DNA from: Micromonospora sicca
GTDB lineage: Bacteria > Actinomycetota > Actinomycetes > Mycobacteriales > Micromonosporaceae
Assembly (NCBI RefSeq): GCF_003172935.1
Contig: NZ_QGKS01000254.1
Coordinates: forward strand, 1 to 64,000
Reading direction: 5' to 3'
DNA length: 64,000 nucleotides
This document shows, piece by piece, positions 25,017 through 32,782 of the stretch (position 1 is its first letter; every line of letters starts with the position of its first letter). Position numbers and translations under genes: made by a program. The notes under the pieces were generated by a model. The model made no database searches and was not told the DNA's origin. It was given only the letters and a program-made list of their open reading frames with translations.

Positions 25017-26153
25017 CTAGGCTGGGGTTCGGCGGGTCCGGGAAGTGACTGTTCCGAAGTGTCGATCATGGGGATCGGGTCGGCCGCGCTGGATTGAAGA
25101 GTCGCCCCCACGTGTCCTCCCGGGCCCGTCCCGGCTTTCTTGGCGTCTTTGATCATTTGCTTGTAGACGATGTCGGACAGCCGGCGCTTGAGTGCGCATG
25201 GCCTCCATCGGTGTTTTGCCGGCGGCGAGTTTGCGCCGGTAGTAGGCGCGGCCTTCGGTGTCGTGGCGTAACTGGACGACGGCCATGATGTGCAGGGCCC
25301 GGTTGATGCGCCGGTTCCCGGCCCGGGACAGGCGGTGGCGTTGCTGGTCGCCGGATGAGGCGTCCAGGGGTGCGGTGCCGTTCCAGGACGCGAAGTGCCC
25401 GCGGGTGGCGAAGCGGCTGATGTCCGCGACGTCGCCGATCAGGCGGGCGGCGCCGGAGGGGCCGGTGCCGTTGAGGTCCTGCAGGCTGCTGCCGGTGGTC
25501 TCGACGAGCTCGGTCAGTTCCTTGTCCGCGGCCTTGATCTTCTTGTCGACCTGGACCAGTTCGGTGATCAGCTCGGAGGCGAGCCGGCGGCGGGTGCGCC
25601 CGACCAGATCACGCGGCCGGATCGTGTTGAGCAGGGCGCGGGCCTGCGGGGCGGACAGGAACTTCTTCGCCCCACCGGGCAGCAGTTCCAGCAGAAGCTT
25701 GTGGATGCGGTTGAGCAGGTCGGTGCGGGCGTGGCCGAGACCGTCGCGGCGGTCGACGAGCAGCCGCAGTGCAACGGTCGTGTCGTCGACGGTGACCTGC
25801 CGTAGACCCTTGCTGCGTAGGGCTGCGACGGCGACGCTGTGGGCGTCGACCGGGTCGGTTTTGCGGCCCTGGCCGGTGTCGAACACCCGGGCCCGGGCGG
25901 ACAGCTTCGCCGGCACGTCCACCACCGTTTCGCCGTCCGCGACGAGGCGCTGAGCGATGTGCCGGCCGATGCCGTTGCAGCCCTCCACCGCCCAGATCCG
26001 GTCCTTGTGCTGCCGGCCGAGCTTCAGCATCGTCTGGTAGCCGTCGCGGTCGGTGCCGAACCGGCCCTGCGCGAGGACCTTCTCGCGGTCGTTGATGATC
26101 TCGATGGTCGCGGACCGCTTATGCGGATCCATACCGATGATGACCTGTCCCAC
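25017..26153 (-). CDS. IS110-family transposase, C-terminal frameshift
   Basis: Recombinase of the IS110 family, which pairs an N-terminal RuvC-like DEDD domain with a C-terminal domain carrying a catalytic serine and uses a bridge RNA to choose target and donor. Visible are the first aspartate in VIIGMDPHKRS, the glutamate in WAVEGCNGIG, the D-x2-D in RKTDPVDAHS, and the C-terminal core LNGTGPSGAARLIGDVADIS with HFASWNGTAPLDASSGDQQ, where the catalytic serine is expected. GTG 26153 is the likely start (GAGGAGG seven bases upstream). Near 25,195 an extra base shifts the frame; the original tail (KRRLSDIVYKQMIKDAKK, to about 24,992) is readable in the other frame. Both catalytic sites precede the shift. 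Confidence 0.85.
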   Translation of the reverse strand: MGQVIIGMDPHKRSATIEIINDREKVLAQGRFGTDRDGYQTMLKLGRQHKDRIWAVEGCNGIGRHIAQRLVADGETVVDVPAKLSARARVFDTGQGRKTDPVDAHSVAVAALRSKGLRQVTVDDTTVALRLLVDRRDGLGHARTDLLNRIHKLLLELLPGGAKKFLSAPQARALLNTIRPRDLVGRTRRRLASELITELVQVDKKIKAADKELTELVETTGSSLQDLNGTGPSGAARLIGDVADISRFATRGHFASWNGTAPLDASSGDQQRHRLSRAGNRRINRALHIMAVVQLRHDTEGRAYYRRKLAAGKTPMEAMRTQAPAVRHRLQANDQRRQESRDGPGRTRGGDSSIQRGRPDPHDRHFGTVTSRTRRTPA

Positions 26154-26400
26154 GCTCGTCCTCCTCAATCAGACCGGGGCTGAATCCGGCGAGGAGGGCA
26201 GCGCTACTTCGAGCTGGGCAGACCTCTCTTGAGCCTCTCCGCGCCACGGTGACCGGCAGGACGCATGCCAGATGAGAGCCACACCAAACCGCGGTGGGCA
26301 GCCGCTGAAAGAGCGACCCCACCGGTCACCTCGACCAAGCCTGGCCGGGCTGCGGTCGTACCACCAGTAGATAAGTAGCCGCCGACCGGGTCCGGCTGGG
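26154..26400 (-). ncRNA. IS110 non-coding end; candidate bridge RNA region
   Basis: About 250 bases lie between the transposase start and the next gene. In IS110 elements the non-coding segment upstream of the recombinase encodes the bridge RNA that base-pairs with donor and target. Short self-complementary segments are visible, such as CACCGGTCACC near 26,320 and GGTGACCGGC near 26,255. I cannot place the exact ends or the target-binding and donor-binding loops by eye. Confidence 0.35.
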
Positions 26401-26408
26401 GGCGTGGG

Positions 26409-27179
26409 TCAGACCCGGGGGATCAGCACGCTCAGGCAGGTGACGCAGCCCTCGAGCTTCTCGTACTCGCCGATGTCGACGATGACCGGCGTGAAGCCGA
26501 GGTCCGCCACGAGCGCCGCGGTGCGTGGCGCCGACGCGGCCAGCAGCACGAGGTCGTCACCGAGTGGTACGACGTGGCAGCCGGCCTCCTCGTCGACCGT
26601 GCGCATGGGTTGCCGGAGCGCGGTCGCGTCGAGCAGTTCCGGCAGCGCGAGCAGGGTGCCGTCGGGCAGCGCGGTCACGGCCGACTTGAGGTGCAGCACG
26701 TCGCGCAGCGGGACCGGGATTACCGTGCGCCCGCGGGTCGCCAGATGGGCGCGCAGCTGGGCGAGGCCCTCGCCGTTGGTGCGGCCGCCTCGGCCCACGT
26801 ACACGGTGGTGCCGATTTGCAGCACGTCGCCGCCGTCCAGCGTCCCGGGAGCCTCGATGCGTACGACCTCCAGCCCGGCCTCGCGTACCGCCTTCTCCGT
26901 GCCGGGGATCTCCGGACGGCGCTGTGGCGCGCCCGGCCGTGTGATCACCGCCAGGCCATCGCAGACCACGACGGTGTCCTCGACGAACACCGAGTCGGGG
27001 CAGTGATCGGCGGGGGCGACCTCGCGCACCTGCCAGCCGGCCTCGGCGAGCGCGGCCCGGTACGCCTCGTGCTGACGCCGGGCCTGCGCGACGTCCACGT
27101 CGCTGCGCTCGATGTGGGTGACCAGCCCCTCGGCCAGCCGGTCGCTGGGTCGCCGGACCAGGGCAATGCCTCGCGTCAT
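26409..27179 (-). CDS. ddaH: Dimethylarginine dimethylaminohydrolase (DDAH)
   Basis: A 256-residue enzyme of the amidinotransferase (pentein) superfamily, hydrolysing N-omega-methylated arginines to citrulline and methylamines. The catalytic pair is visible: His163 in VLHLKSAVTAL and Cys248 in EGCVTCLSVLI, which match the family's H-L-K-S and T-C-(C/L)-S motifs. Substrate-binding segments FVEDTVVVCDG and TLDGGDVL are also present. Length and residue numbering are close to the Pseudomonas enzyme. ATG 27179 gives MTRGIALVRRPSDRLAEG, the usual beginning. Related arginine deiminases have a similar core but are much longer. No linked arginine pathway genes. Confidence 0.9.
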   Translation of the reverse strand: MTRGIALVRRPSDRLAEGLVTHIERSDVDVAQARRQHEAYRAALAEAGWQVREVAPADHCPDSVFVEDTVVVCDGLAVITRPGAPQRRPEIPGTEKAVREAGLEVVRIEAPGTLDGGDVLQIGTTVYVGRGGRTNGEGLAQLRAHLATRGRTVIPVPLRDVLHLKSAVTALPDGTLLALPELLDATALRQPMRTVDEEAGCHVVPLGDDLVLLAASAPRTAALVADLGFTPVIVDIGEYEKLEGCVTCLSVLIPRV

Positions 27180-27777
27180 GCCACCAGTCTGCATGCGCCT
27201 GTCAGCCAAGCTCAAGCAGGGCAGGCAGCAGCTCGCGCTGCGCCCGATTGAGGAATGCAGAACTGCCGCTCGTTGCCGCCCTGCACGACGCGACGTTCAG
27301 ATGCGTCCGACGCACCGCTCCTACCTCCTGCTCGGGTCCTGTCTCCACTCGTCAGAATGCGTGCAGGGGCCGCCCGCGGAACAGCGCCCGGTAGGAGACA
27401 CAGCATCGCCGGCTTCGGATCCCACCGGGAACGGCTTGGTCGTCACAACCGCCGCCCCCGAGGTGGCTCGGTCGAGGTGTACGCCGGGAGCCGCATCGGT
27501 CGGCGCTCCGCCCGCTTCGCGATTCGAACTTTGCCTGGGAGCGGTTCGACGGCTGACTGAGTGACGATCGAGAAGCACCAGGCCGGACGTCGGTGCCTGG
27601 ATGGTGGCGGTGTGTCGGCCGGGGGAGAGGGCTCGGGCGAGCCACGGGTCGAGTTGTTCGAGGATGTGGTCCTCGCGATGCCCTCGGGGCCCCAGCCGGG
27701 CACTCGGCTTGCCGGAGAAGCCGGAGCCGGGCATCGACGGGATCACCAGGGGGGACCCTGGTCAGCACGCCCCCGGC
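27180..27777. other. Gene-free stretch with serine-recombinase remnant (27,590-27,750, minus)
   Basis: No intact gene is present. On the minus strand one frame contains HREDHILEQLDPWLARALSP followed by GRHTATIQA, which resembles the end of the zinc-ribbon region of large serine recombinases (R-E-D-x-I/L...L-D-x-W-L-A...). It has no start or catalytic domain. Part of this remnant (27,634-27,656) recurs exactly at 51,803-51,825 in the opposite orientation. Confidence 0.45.
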
Positions 27778-28854
27778 CTAGATCGTTGACCGGAATTTCG
27801 CTCCTGGTCAGCAGGGGCTAGTGATCGTAGGCGATCAATGATCGCTTGATCGGTGCGCCGATCGTCCAGTTGTGCCAGATCGCGGCGTTGAGGGCGAGCA
27901 GGCGCTGCACGATGCGGGTCCACAGGCCCAGCGGGACTCGCCCGCCGTGGCGTTCGAGGCCGAGTTGGTTCTTCAGCGTCCAGATGATCGCCTCGACGCG
28001 TTGGCGCAGCCAGTTGGGGAAGGGCCTGGGTGTGCGCTCGTCGCGGCGGGCAGGGCGGATCAAGGTGAGGTCCAGGTCGGTGAAGAACTGTTCGGTGTCC
28101 TGGCCGGACAGGCCCTTGTCGGTCACCACGGCGGTGCCTGCGGCGTGCTGGTTGGCGATCTGGCGGGTGAGGATCTGACGGGTCTGCTCGCGTTCGCCGA
28201 ACAGTTTGGGGTTGGCCAGGCCGAACCCGGTGACCGTGCCGTCGGCGGTGGTGATGAGCAGCAGCTTGACGCCCCAGTACCAGCGGCTGTGGGCGGACTC
28301 GTAGCCGTAGCCGGCCCAGCCGAACAGATCCGAGCGCTGGGCAGTGGTCTTGGACTGGCCGCAGCCGATCGGGGTGGCGTCCATGAGTCGCAGCGGTTCG
28401 GCCGAGCCGGGCGTGTGCTCGGCCAGCCACCGCAGCGCGGCCTCCATCAGCGGCGCTGCCTGCTTGAGCCGCTCGTTGTACTCGCTTTGGCCCAGCAAGC
28501 GGGGGAACAGGTGCCCGACCCGTGACGCCGCGGCTCGTAGCCAGTGGTGTTCTTCGTTGTAGCGCAGCAACACCTGCGCCACGGCCAGGCAGACCAGTTC
28601 GGCGTCGGTCACCGCCGGTGGGCGGCCCGGACCACGGCGGCGTGCCGACGTGGCGGGGATGATCCGGTCAACCAGTTCCACGTAGAGTGCGATGAGAAGG
28701 GTGTCCAGGTCGGCGATCACGAAGGCTCCAGAGTCTGACGTGTGTGGAAACGCCGATCTTGGACACCCTTCATCCACCTGTCACGGATCTACACGGCGCG
28801 TCGCCCGTTACCCCCCCGGCCTGACCTGCACCGAATTTCCGGTTAACGATCTAG
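27778..28854 (-). mobile_element. IS982-family insertion sequence, apparently complete
   Basis: The element is bounded by terminal inverted repeats. The left end begins at 27,778 with CTAGATCGTTGACCGGAA; the right end, read inward from 28,854, begins CTAGATCGTTAACCGGAA. They stay similar for about 34 bases. The exact outermost base and target duplication are unclear because the ends are themselves flanked by TA on both sides. It encloses a single transposase gene and sits just upstream of the truncated thioesterase gene. Confidence 0.8.
27818..28720 (-). CDS. IS982-family DDE transposase
   Basis: A full-length transposase of about 300 residues. The N-terminal domain has RRRGPGRPPAVTDAELVCLA and HLFPRLLGQSEYNERLK, the usual IS982 arrangement. 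Catalytic residues are the aspartate in LRLMDATPIGCG, the aspartate in AVVTDKGLSG and the glutamate in RVEAIIWTLKNQLGLERHGG. GTG 28720 (MIADLDTLLIALYVEL) is the preferred start; the frame is open to an earlier start at 28,777, inside the inverted repeat side. No frameshift or stop, so the element may be active. Confidence 0.88.
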   Translation of the reverse strand: MIADLDTLLIALYVELVDRIIPATSARRRGPGRPPAVTDAELVCLAVAQVLLRYNEEHHWLRAAASRVGHLFPRLLGQSEYNERLKQAAPLMEAALRWLAEHTPGSAEPLRLMDATPIGCGQSKTTAQRSDLFGWAGYGYESAHSRWYWGVKLLLITTADGTVTGFGLANPKLFGEREQTRQILTRQIANQHAAGTAVVTDKGLSGQDTEQFFTDLDLTLIRPARRDERTPRPFPNWLRQRVEAIIWTLKNQLGLERHGGRVPLGLWTRIVQRLLALNAAIWHNWTIGAPIKRSLIAYDH

Positions 28855-29056
28855 AAGGGATAGAGCCGCCTCCATCGGGCGTCCGGCCCGAGCCGGGTGG
28901 GCCGGTCGGTCAGGGCGCGGCCCGAAGCCGGGCCGAAGCGGACACCGCAGCAAACCCTCATCCGGCACTTAAGACCGCCGTCACGGGCCGTTCCTAGCGT
29001 GTGCGGGCATGGCGGCACCACGCCTCGTCGCCGTGCTGAGCAGAAACGGGGTACCC

Positions 29057-29624
29057 ATGCCACCGCCACCGACGACCGCCGACCGACCGACCGGGGCCGC
29101 CGCCTGGCTGAGCTGCGCCGTGCCCCGCCCGGCCGCCCGGCTCCGGCTGGTGTGCCTGCCGTACGCGGGTGCGGGGGCCGGCGCGTACCGGCCGTGGTCC
29201 GCGCTGCTCGGCGACGAGGTGGAGGTGTGGACCGCGCAGCTGCCCGGCCGGGAGCGGCGACTCGCCGAGCCGCCGCTGACCACGATGGACGGGCTGGCGC
29301 CGCCGCTGGTGGAGGCGATCGCCGAGCGGGTGCCGGCGCCGTACGCGCTCTTCGGGCACAGCATGGGCGGCCTGATCGGGTACGAGGTGGCCCGCCGGCT
29401 GGTCGCCCGGGGCGGCCCGGCACCGCACCGCCCGGTGGTCTCCGCGGCCCGCCCGCCGCACCGCGCCGCGTCCGTCGGCCCGGCGCAGGCCCTCGACGAC
29501 GGCACCCTGACCGCCTGGCTGCGCGGCCTCGGCGGGATACCCGACGAACTGCTCGCCGACCCCGCCCTGCTGGGGCTGATCCTGCCCACCGTGCGGGCCG
29601 ACCTGTCGGTGGTGGCGTCTGGCG
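29057..29624 (+). pseudogene. Type II thioesterase, 3'-truncated
   Basis: The product begins like a type II (editing) thioesterase of NRPS/PKS clusters: RLRLVCLPYAGAGAGAYRPW, the substrate-gate segment TAQLPGRERRLAEPP, and the nucleophile elbow LFGHSMGGLIGYEVARRL. These enzymes remove wrong acyl groups from carrier proteins. Similarity stops at about LPTVRADLSVVAS (29,615), before the catalytic aspartate and the GDHFF histidine, and the DNA continues in another frame as a SARP regulator. The frame stays open by chance to 30,493. ATG 29057 follows GGGGTACCC; ATG 29009 is an alternative. The deletion makes the enzyme inactive. Confidence 0.8.
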
Positions 29625-30788
29625 GCGGCCGACCCACGGGCCGCCGCCGGGCTGCTCGACGACGCCGCCGCGCTCTGCCAGGAACTCGGCGACCGCGCCG
29701 AGGAGGCCACGGTCCAGCTGATCGCCGCCCGGCTGCAGGGGCGGCAGGCGCGCCGCGGCGCGGAGGGCGCCGAGCAGAAGCTGCGCCGCTGCGGGGTACG
29801 CCTCGACCCCGGCGTGGCCGACGGGCTGACCGCGATCACGCTGCGCGTCCCGGCCGTCGTCATCCACACCCTCGGCGACTTCCGGGTGTTCCGGGCCGGC
29901 GCCGTCGTCCCGTACGGCGAATGGCAGTCCAAGGAGGCGCGCGACCTGCTGAAGATCCTCGTCGCGCACCGGGGACGGGCGGTGCCCCGCCCCCGGCTGA
30001 TGGAGCTGCTCTGGCCCGACGAGTCGCCGTCGCGCACCGCGAACCGGCTCTCGGTGCTGCTGTCCACCCTGCGCCGGGTGCTCGGCACCCGGCAGCGCAC
30101 CAGCGGACGCGGGCCGGTGCTCGCCGACCGGGGCTCCGTGGCGATCGACCTGGACGTGGTCGACGTGGACGTGGAGGCGTTCCTCACCGCCGTCGAGGAG
30201 GCGCAGGCCGCGCAGCGCACCGGGCATCCGGACGCGCCCCGGCTGCTGACCCGGGCCGACGAGCTGTACGGCGGGGATTTCCTCGCCGACGACCCGTACG
30301 AGGACTGGGCGCAGTCGTTGCGGGAGGAGGCGCAGGTGGCACACACCAGCGTGCTGCGCGCGCTCGCCCAGCACGCCCCGGACACCGACCAGAAGCTGGT
30401 CTACCTGATGCGGCTGGTGCACCGCGACCCGTACGACGAGGACGCCCACCTGGAGCTGGTCCAGGTGCTCCGCGCGGCGGGCCGGCACGGTGAGGCGCAG
30501 CGGCGCTACCGGGCGTACGCCGAGCGGATGCGCGAGTTGGGCATCACCCCGGCCGGCGGTGCGGTACCGGCGACCGTGAACCCGGTCGCCCGGCCGGGCG
30601 GCTCCGCCGGTGGGCTCCGGCCCGACCGGTCGGCCGGGCTCGGACCGCGCAGCGCGCTGCGGCGCGCGCCGACCGACCTGCCGCGGACCTGGTCGACGGA
30701 GTTCGGGCCGACCCACCGGCAGGCCGCGATCCCGTCACCCCGCACGGGCGGCGTCGTCGGCCGGTCCCTCATCGACCACCCGGCGTGA
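29619..30788 (+). pseudogene. SARP-type regulator, N-terminally truncated by the same deletion
   Basis: The frame carries, first, a helical repeat segment (LLDDAALC-like, then QKLRRCGVRLDPGVADGL), then a winged-helix DNA-binding domain (VIHTLGDFRVFRAGAVV, WQSKEARDLLKILVAHRG, RLMELLWPDESPSRTANRL) and a bacterial transcriptional activator (BTAD) domain ending LVQVLRAAGRHGEAQRRYRA. Large SARP/LAL-type regulators with the SARP part at the C-terminus have this order, so the ATPase and first repeats were lost. Translation could restart at GTG 29814 and give a 324-residue SARP with complete DNA-binding and BTAD domains, so residual activity is possible. The target cluster is not in the window. Confidence 0.75.
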
Positions 30789-30890
30789 CCTCCGTCGAGG
30801 ACGGCGCCCGTGGCCACGCCGACGGCGGCGCCGAGGGACCGCAGGAGTCGATGTCGGGTGACCGGCATCGGTCCACCGTAGAGGCCGCGG

Positions 30891-31319
30891 TCAGCCCAGC
30901 TGGTCCGGCAGCAGCGCCAGCGTCGGCGGTAGCTGCGAGTGCAGCGGCGTGGGCAGGTCGTCCCGGGTGTGCCAGCCGAGCCGGTCGAACTTGTGCGGCT
31001 CGCCGATGGCGACCGTCGCCGGGTCGACCCGGACCGCGAACACCACCGCCACCCAGTGCGACGGCGGGTCGTCACGCAGCACGTTGCGGACCCCGAGCAG
31101 GCTGATCTCCAGCGGCGTGGTCGCGTACTCCTCGCGGACCTCGCGGGCGACGGCGGCCTCGAAGGTCTCCCCGTACTCCAGCGCGCCCGCGCCGGTGTCC
31201 CAGGTGCCGGGTTCGTCGCGGGCACCGGCGCCGCGCCGGGCGAGCAGCAACCGGCCCGCACCGTCGTGGCAGACGAAGACGCAGGACACCGAGGGGGTAC
31301 GCGGGGAGCGGTCGGACAT
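30891..31319 (-). CDS. NUDIX hydrolase
   Basis: A 142-residue pyrophosphohydrolase. The NUDIX box is complete: GALEYGETFEAAVAREVREEY (G-x5-E-x7-R-E-x2-E-E). The beta strands before it (SCVFVCHDGAGRLLLARRG, PGTWDTGAGALEYGE) fit the canonical fold. NUDIX enzymes cleave nucleoside diphosphates linked to another moiety; the substrate cannot be told. ATG 31319 (MSDRSPRTPSVSCVFV) is preferred over the upstream in-frame ATG 31337. Transcribed alone and divergently from the secreted AMIN-like gene. Confidence 0.88.
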   Translation of the reverse strand: MSDRSPRTPSVSCVFVCHDGAGRLLLARRGAGARDEPGTWDTGAGALEYGETFEAAVAREVREEYATTPLEISLLGVRNVLRDDPPSHWVAVVFAVRVDPATVAIGEPHKFDRLGWHTRDDLPTPLHSQLPPTLALLPDQLG

Positions 31320-31449
31320 CCGGCCATTCTGCGCCACCGCGGACTGTTACCTGCCGGTTACCCGGCTGCGAAGCCGCTGTGGCACGGCGCGCCGACCGTC
31401 GAGTCGGGACCGCTGGAGCAGGTCCCGCGACATCGACAGGGAGGGCACG

Positions 31450-32007
31450 ATGAAACTGAGGAGAGCGCTGGTAGCGCTGACCGTGGTGCTCGGCGGGCTG
31501 CTCGCCGGGACGGGGGGCGCCGCTGCGGCGACCACGCCGTACTGCGGGATCACCTGGGGCAGCACCGCCAAGTCGGGCGGCGCGCTGAGCGGCGCCCCAC
31601 TCGCGGAGGTTCGCGCCGGGCGGCACGACTGCTGGGACCGGGTGGTGTTCGAGTTCGCCGGACCGGCGAACGGTTTCTCCGTCGCGTACGGCGAGACGTG
31701 GACCGAGGGGCAGGGGCTGGCGCTGTCGCCGTACACGGCGGGCGGGGCGCTGCTGCGGGTCTCGCTGCGGGCCCCGGCGTACGACGACAGCCACGTCGCC
31801 ACCGTGCCGTACCGCACCGGTGACCACGCGATCAACGTGCTGGGCTATCGGACGCTGCGGGACGTGGTCTTCGGCGGCAGCTTCGAGGGGTACACCACCT
31901 TCGCCGTGGGCGTCCGGGCGCAGTTGCCGTACCGGGTGTTCGTGCTGACCGGTCCGGGCTCGCACAGCCGGGTCGTGCTCGACGTGGCGCACCAGTGGCA
32001 GCAGTGA
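31450..32007 (+). CDS. Secreted AMIN-like domain protein
   Basis: A 185-residue exported protein. The signal peptide is MKLRRALVALTVVLGGLLAG..., with cleavage expected after AAAA near residue 27. The rest matches the AMIN-like domain of actinobacterial secreted proteins: PYCGITWGS, GRHDCWDRVVFEFAG, then LRDVVFGGSFEGYTTFAVGV and SRVVLDVAH. The domain is related to AMIN modules that bind peptidoglycan or glycans, but this family's ligand is unknown. GGGAGGG lies seven bases before ATG 31450. A strong hairpin terminator follows immediately. Confidence 0.82.
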   Translation: MKLRRALVALTVVLGGLLAGTGGAAAATTPYCGITWGSTAKSGGALSGAPLAEVRAGRHDCWDRVVFEFAGPANGFSVAYGETWTEGQGLALSPYTAGGALLRVSLRAPAYDDSHVATVPYRTGDHAINVLGYRTLRDVVFGGSFEGYTTFAVGVRAQLPYRVFVLTGPGSHSRVVLDVAHQWQQ

Positions 32008-32013
32008 CCATGC

Positions 32014-32045
32014 CGGTGATGAGGGCCGGTCGGCCCTCATCACCG
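32014..32045 (+). terminator. Hairpin terminator after the AMIN-like gene
   Basis: CGGTGATGAGGGCC (32,014-32,027), loop GGTC, and GGCCCTCATCACCG (32,032-32,045) form a perfect 14-base-pair stem six bases after the stop codon. There is no T-run, which is common for actinobacterial terminators. Confidence 0.75.
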
Positions 32046-32097
32046 ACCGTTGCGCCAGGGTCCCGCCGCGTCGCGCCGGAGCTACCCTGAGGTCGTC

Positions 32098-32778
32098 ATG
32101 GAGGGCCGCGTGCTGGTCGTCGAGGACGATGCCTCCATTCGGGAGGTCACCGCCCTCGGTCTGCGCCGGGCCGGGTTCCGGGTCGACACCGCGGTCGACG
32201 GGCCGACCGCCCTCGCCGGCTGGCGGGCCCGGCCGGCCGACCTTATTGTGCTCGACGTCATGCTGCCGGGCCTGGACGGCTTCGAGGTGTGCCGGGAGAT
32301 CCGCCGGACCAGCCAGGTGCCGATCCTGATGCTCACCGCGCGCACCGACACCATCGACGTGGTGGTCGGGCTGGAGTGCGGCGCCGACGACTACCTGCGC
32401 AAGCCGTTCGACCTGCCGGAGCTGGTGGCCCGGGTCCGCGCCGTGCTGCGCCGGGCGGTCGCCCCGGCCGAGGAGACCACGGTGACCGCCGGCCCGCTGG
32501 AGATCGACCCGGCCCGCTTCGTGGCCCGGAAGGCGGGACGGGAGCTGACCCTGACCGCCACCGAGTTCCGATTGCTGCTGGAACTGGCCCGCCGCCCCGG
32601 TCAGGTGTTCACCCGCGAGCTGCTGCTGGACCGGGTGTGGGGGCACAGCTACCTCGGCGACTCGCGGCTGGTGGACGTGGCGGTGCAGCGGCTGCGGGCC
32701 AAGGTGGAGGACGACCCCGGCCAGCCGGCGCTGATCCGGACGGTCCGCGGCGCCGGCTACAAGCTGTCGACGGGGTGA
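32098..32778 (+). CDS. Response regulator, OmpR/PhoB family
   Basis: A 226-residue regulator. Receiver: acidic pair in VVEDDASIRE, phosphorylated aspartate in LIVLDVMLPGLDGFE (about residue 50), threonine in ILMLTARTD and lysine in DYLRKPFD. Output: winged helix with LTLTATEFRLLLELARRPGQ, the recognition region LVDVAVQRLRAKVEDD and wing IRTVRGAGYKL. The next two genes are its kinase and a GerMN lipoprotein, an order like the cse-type envelope-stress systems of streptomycetes (regulator, kinase, lipoprotein), though without a sigma factor here. ATG 32098 is the only good start; promoter not identified. Confidence 0.9.
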   Translation: MEGRVLVVEDDASIREVTALGLRRAGFRVDTAVDGPTALAGWRARPADLIVLDVMLPGLDGFEVCREIRRTSQVPILMLTARTDTIDVVVGLECGADDYLRKPFDLPELVARVRAVLRRAVAPAEETTVTAGPLEIDPARFVARKAGRELTLTATEFRLLLELARRPGQVFTRELLLDRVWGHSYLGDSRLVDVAVQRLRAKVEDDPGQPALIRTVRGAGYKLSTG

Positions 32779-32782
32779 CGTC

